A stretch of DNA of 22,706 bases from positions 1 to 22,706 of the forward strand of contig CAZACW010000037.1 of the NCBI GenBank assembly GCA_964483785.1, in the 5' to 3' direction. The notes beneath the pieces were generated by a model. The model was given only the letters and a program-made list of their open reading frames with translations. It did no database searches and was not told where the DNA came from. How positions within the stretch are numbered: the first letter of the stretch is position 1; the number at the start of each line of letters is the position of its first letter. This DNA is from JABDGZ01 sp964483785. Its GTDB lineage: Bacteria; Omnitrophota; Gorgyraeia; Zapsychrales; Fredricksoniimonadaceae. Shown piece by piece: positions 1 through 5,717 of the stretch. A program made the translations under genes and the position numbers.

Positions 1-2
1 TA

Positions 3-89
3 CCTTCCAAAGGCCAGTATGAAGTGCGGTTTTATATGAATAACAGCAATACATTATTGGCCACCAGCACTACAGTAAGTTCAAACTAA
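3..89 (+). CDS. C-terminal end of a probable secreted protein (partial, 5' end outside window)
   Basis: Only one forward frame stays open from the left edge to a natural-looking stop (TAA at 87-89), giving 28 residues. They include QYEVRFYMNNSNTLLATS, which resembles the last beta-strands of Ig/fibronectin-like domains that close many bacterial extracellular proteins (G-x-YE-x-R-x-Y-x-NNS-x-x-LLATS pattern). The resemblance is from memory and the fragment is short. The gene runs in the plus direction and converges on the minus-strand CNNM gene at 170. Function of the whole protein cannot be told. Confidence 0.5.
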   Translation, partial: PSKGQYEVRFYMNNSNTLLATSTTVSSN

Positions 90-103
90 GAAAAACCTTC
101 ATT

Positions 104-137
104 AAGCGATTACAGACCTGTCCTCGGGAATGCGCTT
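104..137. terminator. Possible bidirectional terminator hairpin between convergent genes
   Basis: The convergent gap contains AAGCGATT (104-111) and AATGCGCTT (129-137), which pair over 8 bp with one bulged base. The loop itself contains ACAG/CTGT. Short T-rich runs follow on both strands (CTTCTTT on plus, GGTTTTT on minus). The position between two convergent stops fits a shared terminator, but the stem is modest and the T-tracts are imperfect. Confidence 0.25.
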
Positions 138-169
138 CTTTAGAAAATTTAAGATTTTTGGATTTCAGT

Positions 170-1495
170 TTAAGAAACAGGCGGGGTCTTGGCCACCAGC
201 GCTTCGCTGATCTGCTTCCTGCGCAATTTCCTGACGGTGATCTGAAAGCCGCTGCCGGTGAAGGTCTCGCCGCCGTGAAACGGCTGCGCGGATTGGCGCT
301 GGCAGTAATCCGTGAGTTTGAGCTCGTCTGCGCCGGCGCCCAAGTCCGGGCGCGGCAGGCCCAGCGTCTTGGCCAGGGTGGACATGGTCACCGCGCCGCC
401 CATCAGCCATTGCTGGCCGTAGGGATGGATATAGTTGGGCAGGCGGTCATATTCATCCTCAATTTCACCGACCAATTCCTCGATGATGTCTTCCTGGGTG
501 ATCATGCCGACCACCTGCTTCTGTGCGTTTTCCACCAGCACCACGTGCAGTTTTTCATGGATCATTTTTTCCAGCACCGTGGAAATTTTGGCCGCCTCCG
601 CGCATTTTTGCAGCGGCCGCAGGGTGCCCCGGATCGAGGGATCGTCGGGGTTGATCTTCATGGCCACGATGATGTCCTTGAAATTGATGTAGCCGGTGAT
701 GGTCTGCGGATCATTGAGGTTTTCACAGACGGGAAAGCGCGTGTGCATGTCCAGATGCGCCCGGACCAGGGCCTCTGCGAGGGTGGCCTCCTGCGGGATC
801 ATGCAGATGTCCGCGGCCGGGATCATGATGTCCTTGATGGGCCGCTGGGACAGCTGGGCCGCGGACATGACGATTTTCTCCTGGTGCGCGTCGATCAACC
901 GCGAGGCCCGGGCCATGGAGAGGGCAGCGGTCAGCTCAAAGAGGCTGTTTTGCGTCTCATTCGCCTTGTTGGGGGGCATGAGGCGGCTGATGACCGCGTT
1001 GGCGGCCTTGACGATGTTTTCCAGGGCAAAGATCGCGGGGTAGGTGATATAGGAAAAGAGGATCATGAGCTTGGCCAATTTCAGGACCACCCATTCGTTG
1101 TTTTTGATGGCAAAGGTCTTGGGGATCAGTTCCGCGAAGATGATGGTGGCACAACTCAACGGAATCACCAGCACCGCCAGGCTCAAGAGCTCGGCCATGG
1201 CCTTGGAAAGCCCGAAATGCTTTTGGAAATAGGGGTCCAAAGATTCCGTGACCCCGGCCCCGCCGATGGCCGCGGCCACAGCGCCCAGAAACGTGACCCC
1301 TAATTGCACGGCCGCCAGGCTGGCCTCCATGCGGTCCTTCATGAACAGGGCCTCGGCCGCGCCCAGTTTCTTGGATTCAACCAGATACATCAGTTTGGTG
1401 CGGGAGACCGAGGCCAGGGCCATTTCAAAGGCCGCAAAGACGGCATTGAGGGCGATCATCACGGCGATGATCAGCAGCTCATAGATAAAGTACAT
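170..1495 (-). CDS. CNNM/HlyC-CorC family membrane protein (DUF21 + CBS pair + CorC_HlyC)
   Basis: The 441-residue protein has the three-part layout of the CNNM/CorC/'hemolysin C' family, whose members are linked to Mg2+/Co2+ efflux or Mg2+ homeostasis. Residues 1-190 form a DUF21/CNNM transmembrane domain (hydrophobic spans near 5-30, 60-80, 103-123 and 140-160) with the conserved AELIPKTFA at 121-129. A CBS pair lies at about 215-345 (KDIMIPAADICMIPQEATL and GMITQEDIIEELVGEIEDEYD). A small C-terminal CorC_HlyC domain starts near 362 (WLMGGAVTMSTL). The frame stays open upstream to an ATG at 1693, but the hydrophobic start MYFIYELLIIAV, the family's usual N-terminus and an extended -10 promoter 32 bases upstream support the ATG at 1493-1495. 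The transported ion cannot be told from sequence. The gene is divergent from the yceI-like gene. Confidence 0.9.
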   Translation of the reverse strand: MYFIYELLIIAVMIALNAVFAAFEMALASVSRTKLMYLVESKKLGAAEALFMKDRMEASLAAVQLGVTFLGAVAAAIGGAGVTESLDPYFQKHFGLSKAMAELLSLAVLVIPLSCATIIFAELIPKTFAIKNNEWVVLKLAKLMILFSYITYPAIFALENIVKAANAVISRLMPPNKANETQNSLFELTAALSMARASRLIDAHQEKIVMSAAQLSQRPIKDIMIPAADICMIPQEATLAEALVRAHLDMHTRFPVCENLNDPQTITGYINFKDIIVAMKINPDDPSIRGTLRPLQKCAEAAKISTVLEKMIHEKLHVVLVENAQKQVVGMITQEDIIEELVGEIEDEYDRLPNYIHPYGQQWLMGGAVTMSTLAKTLGLPRPDLGAGADELKLTDYCQRQSAQPFHGGETFTGSGFQITVRKLRRKQISEALVAKTPPVS

Positions 1496-1526
1496 TTGTT
1501 GTTCCCATTCCTTCTGTTTTTGAGGT

Positions 1527-1535
1527 ATTATATCA
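1527..1535 (-). promoter_or_regulatory. Extended -10 promoter for the CNNM gene
   Basis: Read on the minus strand this is TGATATAAT, a perfect TATAAT preceded by the TGn of extended -10 promoters. The -35 region 17 bases upstream is poor, as expected for extended -10 elements. A start site about 7 bases downstream would give a leader of about 25 bases before the ATG at 1495. The region is divergent; the plus-strand reading (TATTAT at 1526-1531) might serve the yceI-like gene but lacks a convincing -35. Confidence 0.55.
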
Positions 1536-1562
1536 GTTATTAAGAGAAGGGGCGAACAATAC

Positions 1563-2159
1563 ATGGCAAAAAAACCGGTGTTTCTTATGATCTTGCTGAC
1601 GGGGACGGCGCTGTGGGCCCCGCGCCTTTGGGCCGGGCCGGCCATTGTGTTCGGCCCCCAGGACACGCAGATCGAAGGCTCCATCAAATACACGGTGCTG
1701 GGCCGCTATACCGCCCATTTCAACCGCTTTCAGGGAAAGATCTTGCTGGATGACGAAGGCCGGCGCGTTAAGTCCGTGTATTTGTCCATCGACGCGGCCA
1801 GCCTCCAGTCCAGCCATCCCCGGTTCGACAAGCTGGCCAAATCCAGAAGACTGCTCAATACGGCCAGGTATCCTAAAATTATTTTTAAAAGCGACAGGAT
1901 CGTGCAGACCCCCAAGGGCTACCAGGTCCAAGGGGTCTTGGCCATGCACGGGATCACCAGGGCCCTGACCTTTCCTTTTGAAGTCAAGGTCTCCCAGGAC
2001 GCGCGCTTCAACCGCTCATGGATCGAGCTGCACGGCCGCTGGGACATCAACCGCAAGGATTTCAATATCATCTGGAACAGGGTGCTGGACCACGGCGGGG
2101 TCTTAGTCTCCGACCATTTTTGGGTTGATTGGGGGATCAAGGGGAGGGTCCATCCATGA
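1563..2159 (+). CDS. YceI-like periplasmic lipid/isoprenoid-binding protein
   Basis: The 198-residue product starts with a Sec signal peptide: Lys at 3-4, a hydrophobic core at 6-20 and a probable cleavage after LWA near residue 24. The mature part matches the YceI lipocalin-like fold: IEGSIKYTVLGRYTAHF near the start, LLNTARYPKIIFKS in the middle (the family's 'D..YP.I.F.S' block), then VQGVLAMHGITRALTFP (the 'G.L..HGvT....f' block). YceI-fold proteins bind long isoprenoid or amphipathic lipids in the periplasm; the E. coli protein's role is still unclear. AAGGGG at about 1548-1553 is the ribosome site. The stop overlaps the uppP start (ATGA at 2156-2159), so the two are probably co-translated. 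The ligand is inferred from fold only. Confidence 0.85.
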   Translation: MAKKPVFLMILLTGTALWAPRLWAGPAIVFGPQDTQIEGSIKYTVLGRYTAHFNRFQGKILLDDEGRRVKSVYLSIDAASLQSSHPRFDKLAKSRRLLNTARYPKIIFKSDRIVQTPKGYQVQGVLAMHGITRALTFPFEVKVSQDARFNRSWIELHGRWDINRKDFNIIWNRVLDHGGVLVSDHFWVDWGIKGRVHP

Positions 2160-3040
2160 CGCATGGATTTTCGCTCGTCTTTTTCACAAAAGTCGCTGTC
2201 CTGGCCGTGATCCAGGGGGTCAGCGAATTGCTGCCGGTGTCAAGCTCAGCCCATGTGATCGTGGCGGAAAAATTGATGGGGCTGAATCCTGCCTCGCCGT
2301 CCATGACCCTGCTCTTGGTGATGCTGCATACAGGCACCATGCTGGCGGTGATCGTTTATTTTTGGAATTCCTGGAAAAACAGTTTTTTTAAAAACGAGAC
2401 GGTGATGGTGGAATCGGCCCAATTGCTTTTTTTTGCCACCTGCGCCACGATTTTGGTGGGCATTGCCTTGATGGTGCTCGTCGAGAAAGTATTTTTAAGC
2501 GGATCTGAGCATCCTGAAATCGAATCTCTCTTCGGCAATCTGCCCTTGATCGCGGCGGCCATGGCCGCCGCAGGGGCCCTGATCTTATGGTCAGGCTACA
2601 GGGAAGTCCCTGCGTCCAAGGAAAAGTCCGCGATCAAGTCCATGGCCGCGGTGATGATCGGCATGGTGCAGGGCATTTGCCTGCCTTTCAGGGGCTTTTC
2701 GCGCTCCGGGGCCACGATCTCGACCGGTCTGCTTTTGGGCATCCGTAAAAAGAAGGCTGAGGATTTCAGTTTTGCCTTGGCCGTGATCATCACTCCGCCG
2801 GTGATGCTCAAGGAGGCCCTGCGCTGTTTCAAGGCCCAGCCGGCGCAGGCCCATCATCATGGGGCGCTTCTTAGCATGTTCGGGCCCGGCCTTTTGGGCA
2901 TGGCGCTCAGTTTTTTCGCCGGTCTGCTGGCCTTAAAATGGCTCTCCCAATGGCTCGAGGCCGGGCGCTGGTATCTGTTTGGCATCTATTGCCTCTGCGC
3001 CTCCATCGTCATTTTCTTTTTGCACCTGCAAGGATTTTAA
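2156..3040 (+). CDS. uppP: Undecaprenyl-diphosphatase (UppP/BacA)
   Basis: UppP is an inner-membrane enzyme that removes a phosphate from undecaprenyl pyrophosphate, recycling the lipid carrier for peptidoglycan and O-antigen units; high dosage gives bacitracin resistance. The 294-residue product is polytopic and has both family motifs. The first is QGVSELLPVSSSAH at 20-33, with Glu24 and His33. The second is RGFSRSGATIS at 179-189, with Arg183. The second motif usually reads PGxSRSG; here Arg replaces the Pro. The ATG at 2156 is preferred over the one at 2129 because GGGGAGGG lies just before it and it overlaps the upstream stop as ATGA. The iron-exporter gene starts 3 bases after the stop. 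Confidence 0.92.
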   Translation: MTHGFSLVFFTKVAVLAVIQGVSELLPVSSSAHVIVAEKLMGLNPASPSMTLLLVMLHTGTMLAVIVYFWNSWKNSFFKNETVMVESAQLLFFATCATILVGIALMVLVEKVFLSGSEHPEIESLFGNLPLIAAAMAAAGALILWSGYREVPASKEKSAIKSMAAVMIGMVQGICLPFRGFSRSGATISTGLLLGIRKKKAEDFSFALAVIITPPVMLKEALRCFKAQPAQAHHHGALLSMFGPGLLGMALSFFAGLLALKWLSQWLEAGRWYLFGIYCLCASIVIFFLHLQGF

Positions 3041-3043
3041 GGC

Positions 3044-3997
3044 ATGCGTTTTGAAGACCTCAACGAAGCCCAGCTGCTGGCCCTGGCCATTACCGCCGAG
3101 GAAGAAGACGGCCACATCTACCGCGATTTCGCCCAGGAACTGCGCAAAAATTTCCCGGCCACGGCCAAGCTTTTTGACTGCATGGCGGATGAGGAGTCCA
3201 ATCACCGCCACCGGCTCATCGATTTATACCGCCAAAAATTCGGGGAGCACATTCCGCTGGTGCGGCGCCAGGACGTGAAGGGCTTTCTGGTGCCCCGTTC
3301 GTCCTGGCTTTTGCGCACGGTGCGTCCGGAAAGGGCCAGGGAACAGGCGGCCCTGATGGAAATGGATGCCCGCCGCTTTTATGAGGCCGCGGCCCTAAAA
3401 TCCAAGGACGCCGCGGTGCGCCAGCTGTTGGGGGATTTGGCCCATGAAGAACAGCGCCATGAACATGTGGCCGAAGAGATCAATGCCCAGCAGGCGGCCG
3501 GCGGCGAGATCGGGATCGAGCAGCATGTGGCGCGCAGGGTCTTTGTCCTGCATTTTGTACAGCCGGCCCTGGCAGGGCTGATGGACGGCTCGGTGTCCAC
3601 TCTGGCCCCTTTGTTTGCCGCGGCCATGGCCACGGGCAGTACCGCGGCCACCTTCAAGGTGGGCCTGGCCGCTTCGGTGGGCGCGGGCATCAGCATGGGC
3701 TTCGCGGAAAGCCTCTCCGACGACGGGAAACTCAGCGGCCGCGGCAAGCCGCTGATCAGGGGTTTAGTCTGCGGCCTGATGACGGCCTTAGGCGGCCTGG
3801 GGCATACCCTGCCTTTTCTGATCAACCAGTTTCATCTGGCCACGGCCATTGCCATCGGGGTCGTCATCATTGAATTGATCGGCATATCCGTGATCCGCTG
3901 GCGATTCATGGACACTCCGTTTTTGTCCGCCTCGTTTCAGGTGGTGGTGGGCGGGGTGCTGGTGTTTTTGGCCGGATGGTTGATCGGCGGCGGCTGA
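3044..3997 (+). CDS. mbfA: MbfA-type iron exporter: ferritin-like domain fused to VIT1/CCC1 membrane domain
   Basis: The 317-residue protein joins two domains. Residues 1-150 form a ferritin-like/rubrerythrin four-helix domain with di-iron type ligands: Glu19-Glu21, Glu50/Glu51 with His54, Glu106, and HEEQRHEH at 134-141. Residues 160-317 form a VIT1/CCC1 domain with GLMDGSVSTLAPL (178-190, Asp181) and SMGFAESLS (217-225, Glu222), both hallmarks of vacuolar iron transporter relatives, and five hydrophobic spans. Membrane-bound ferritin A proteins of this layout export Fe2+ in rhizobia and protect from iron and peroxide stress. Starting 3 bases after uppP places it in the same operon. No Irr or Fur box is evident because it has no promoter region of its own. 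The symbol is by domain match, not proven orthology. Confidence 0.88.
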   Translation: MRFEDLNEAQLLALAITAEEEDGHIYRDFAQELRKNFPATAKLFDCMADEESNHRHRLIDLYRQKFGEHIPLVRRQDVKGFLVPRSSWLLRTVRPERAREQAALMEMDARRFYEAAALKSKDAAVRQLLGDLAHEEQRHEHVAEEINAQQAAGGEIGIEQHVARRVFVLHFVQPALAGLMDGSVSTLAPLFAAAMATGSTAATFKVGLAASVGAGISMGFAESLSDDGKLSGRGKPLIRGLVCGLMTALGGLGHTLPFLINQFHLATAIAIGVVIIELIGISVIRWRFMDTPFLSASFQVVVGGVLVFLAGWLIGGG

Positions 3998-4011
3998 CCC
4001 GAAATAAAACT

Positions 4012-4040
4012 TTGATTAAGTTTTTAAAAGGGCCTATAAT
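4012..4040 (+). promoter_or_regulatory. Sigma70-like promoter for the oxygenase/ELM1 operon
   Basis: TTGATT (4012-4017), a 17-base spacer, then a perfect TATAAT (4035-4040). A start near 4047 would give a leader of about 33 bases to the ATG at 4080. The -35 lies inside a small A/T-rich inverted repeat (AAAACTT 4006-4012, AAGTTTT 4018-4024), which could be a weak terminator of the upstream operon or a binding site. Confidence 0.65.
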
Positions 4041-4079
4041 TAAAAAGTTTTTTCATTTTCAATGGATAAGGGAGGTTGT

Positions 4080-4712
4080 ATGAACGATGCAAAGCTTTCC
4101 ATGATCGATGTCAGCAGGGTGGAGAAGGCCAAACTGGAAACATCTCCTTATGAATATATGGTGGTTGAAAATTTCATCAAGGACGAGTGGAAGGACAAGC
4201 TGATCGAGACCTATCCGCAGGTCAAGGCCGCCGGCAGTTTTCCGCTCTCCAACGTCTCCTGCAGCCGGGAATTCAAACAGCTGATTGATGAGATGAACGC
4301 AGACGCCTTCCGGCACGCCGTCGAAAAGAAATTTTCCCTCGATCTGGCCCAAAAGCCCACCATGTTCACCGTCCGCGGCAAATGCAGGCTCAAGGACGGC
4401 CAGATCCACACCGACTCCGAAAGCAAGATCATCACCGTGCTCTTGTATATGAACCCGGCCTGGGAAAACCAGGGAGGGCGGCTCAGGGTCCTTAACAGCA
4501 ACAGGATCGATGATATCAAAACTGAAATTTCCCCCCAGGTCGGGACGCTTTTGGTCTTTAAGCGCAGCGACCATTCCTGGCACGGCCACCTGCCTTTTGA
4601 GGGGCCGCGCAAGGTCATTCAAATGAACTGGGTGACACACCAGAAATATGTGGACCAAGAGCAGGGACGCCACCGCTGGTCCACCATGTTCAAAATATTT
4701 TCGAAATATTAG
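4080..4712 (+). CDS. 2-oxoglutarate/Fe(II)-dependent oxygenase
   Basis: The 210-residue product has the double-stranded beta-helix signature of 2OG-Fe(II) oxygenases (prolyl 4-hydroxylase-like superfamily). The HxD motif is at GQIHTDSESK (His110, Asp112). The distal histidine is in SDHSWHGH (163-170, His168 the likely ligand). Arg177 in GPRKVIQMNW probably binds the 2-oxoglutarate carboxylate. Proteins carrying this 'HTDS...GGRLR...SWHGH.PF.G.R..iQ..W' layout are common and mostly uncharacterised; the substrate is unknown. GGGAGG at 4070-4075 selects the ATG at 4080 over the in-frame ATG at 4062. It is followed 10 bases later by the ELM1-like gene, so the two are probably co-transcribed. Confidence 0.82.
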   Translation: MNDAKLSMIDVSRVEKAKLETSPYEYMVVENFIKDEWKDKLIETYPQVKAAGSFPLSNVSCSREFKQLIDEMNADAFRHAVEKKFSLDLAQKPTMFTVRGKCRLKDGQIHTDSESKIITVLLYMNPAWENQGGRLRVLNSNRIDDIKTEISPQVGTLLVFKRSDHSWHGHLPFEGPRKVIQMNWVTHQKYVDQEQGRHRWSTMFKIFSKY

Positions 4713-4722
4713 ATAGCGGCCT

Positions 4723-5673
4723 ATGAGCCTTAAAACGGCCTTGCCGATATCTTCATGCTGGGTCATTACCGAGGGGCTGGCTGGTCTGCGCAATCAAGGC
4801 ATTGGGCTTGCCCAGGCCTTGGGCGTTGACTTTATCCTCAAGGAAATCCCGACGCCCAAAGGTTTCTGGCAGAGATTGTTTCCGCCCCCTTTGCAGCTGC
4901 AGGGGCCCTGGCCTGATCTGTTGATCACCTGCGGACGCCGCAGTGTGGCCGCGGCCCTGGCCGTGCGCAAGGCAAGCGGGGCCAAGACCTTTACCGTCCA
5001 TATCCAGGACCCGGCCAAAGACCCCAAGCTCTTTGACGTGGTGATTGTTCCACAGCACGACAGGGTCCGCGGGGAGAATGTGCTGGTGACCAAGGGCTCG
5101 GTGCATCAGGTCACCAGGGAAAAGTTGGACAACGCGGCCTGGCATTTCAAATCCCTGCTGACGCGGCTGCCGCGGCCCTGGATCACCGTCTTGATCGGCG
5201 GCAAAAACAAGCACCAGGGCTTTACCGGCAGTCTGGCCAGGGACCTGGTCCAAAAATTGCAGGAAGCAGTCCAGCGCAGCCGCGGCGGCCTGGCTGTGAC
5301 CACCTCGCGCCGGACCGGAGAATATTACGAGGCCGTGTTCAAACAGGGATTGGCCAAGGCCCCTTGTTATTTTTGGGACGGCCGGGGAGAAAACCCGTAT
5401 TTCGGGCTCTTGGCCCTGGCAGATGTGATTGTGGTGACCAGCGATTCCGTGTCCATGGTCTCCGAAGCCTGCTCGACGGGAAAGCCGGTCTACCTTTATG
5501 AAATGCCCGGCGGCGGCGGCCGCCACCGCCAATTCTGCGACGGCCTTGTGCGCGACGGCCATGCGCGGTATTTTAAAGGGGTGGTCGAAGGATGGCCCAA
5601 CCAGGCGTTGGAGGAGACGCGCAGGGCAGCGGAGTTCATCGCCGGGCGGTACAGCCAGGAAAGGCGGCCATGA
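4723..5673 (+). CDS. ELM1-family protein (DUF1022), GT-B-like fold
   Basis: The 316-residue protein matches the bacterial 'mitochondrial fission ELM1' family, despite that name a bacterial group resembling nucleotide-sugar glycosyltransferases. Key blocks are GLAGLRNQGIGLAQALG at 18-34 (family G-x-x-N/E-Q-x-x-GLA), LITCGRRS near 67-74, and VVTSDSVSMVSEACSTGKPVYLYE in the C-terminal half, where the Ser-Asp-Ser and Glu-Ala segment looks like the donor-binding strand-helix of GT-B folds. No signal peptide or membrane span is obvious. No good ribosome site precedes the ATG, so it may rely on coupling to the oxygenase gene. The biochemical role is unknown. The stop overlaps the start of a 15-codon mini-ORF (ATGA at 5670). 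Confidence 0.8.
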   Translation: MSLKTALPISSCWVITEGLAGLRNQGIGLAQALGVDFILKEIPTPKGFWQRLFPPPLQLQGPWPDLLITCGRRSVAAALAVRKASGAKTFTVHIQDPAKDPKLFDVVIVPQHDRVRGENVLVTKGSVHQVTREKLDNAAWHFKSLLTRLPRPWITVLIGGKNKHQGFTGSLARDLVQKLQEAVQRSRGGLAVTTSRRTGEYYEAVFKQGLAKAPCYFWDGRGENPYFGLLALADVIVVTSDSVSMVSEACSTGKPVYLYEMPGGGGRHRQFCDGLVRDGHARYFKGVVEGWPNQALEETRRAAEFIAGRYSQERRP

Positions 5674-5717
5674 CGATGATACAGACCTTTTGCCTGGACC
5701 CTATGTTCGGCTTTTGA
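5670..5717 (+). CDS. Possible 15-codon leader/coupling peptide
   Basis: ATG at 5670 overlaps the ELM1-family stop (ATGA) and has a strong ribosome site, AGGAAAGG at 5657-5664, with a 5-base spacer. It encodes MTMIQTFCLDPMFGF and stops at TGA 5715-5717, which overlaps the ATG of the next gene (TGATG). The following gene has no ribosome site of its own. This is the geometry of a relay ORF for termination-reinitiation. An alternative is a frameshift that separated an original start from the downstream gene. Confidence 0.4.
   Translation: MTMIQTFCLDPMFGF

Noticed and set aside
158..1303. 381-codon plus-strand open frame
   Set aside because: It is antisense to the CNNM gene; its translation is rich in Gly/His/Arg with no domain, as expected for a shadow frame in GC-rich DNA.
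4006..4024. Inverted repeat AAAACTT/AAGTTTT as terminator of the iron-exporter operon
   Set aside because: The stem is almost all A/T and overlaps the -35 of the next promoter; too weak to call as a terminator, noted under that promoter.
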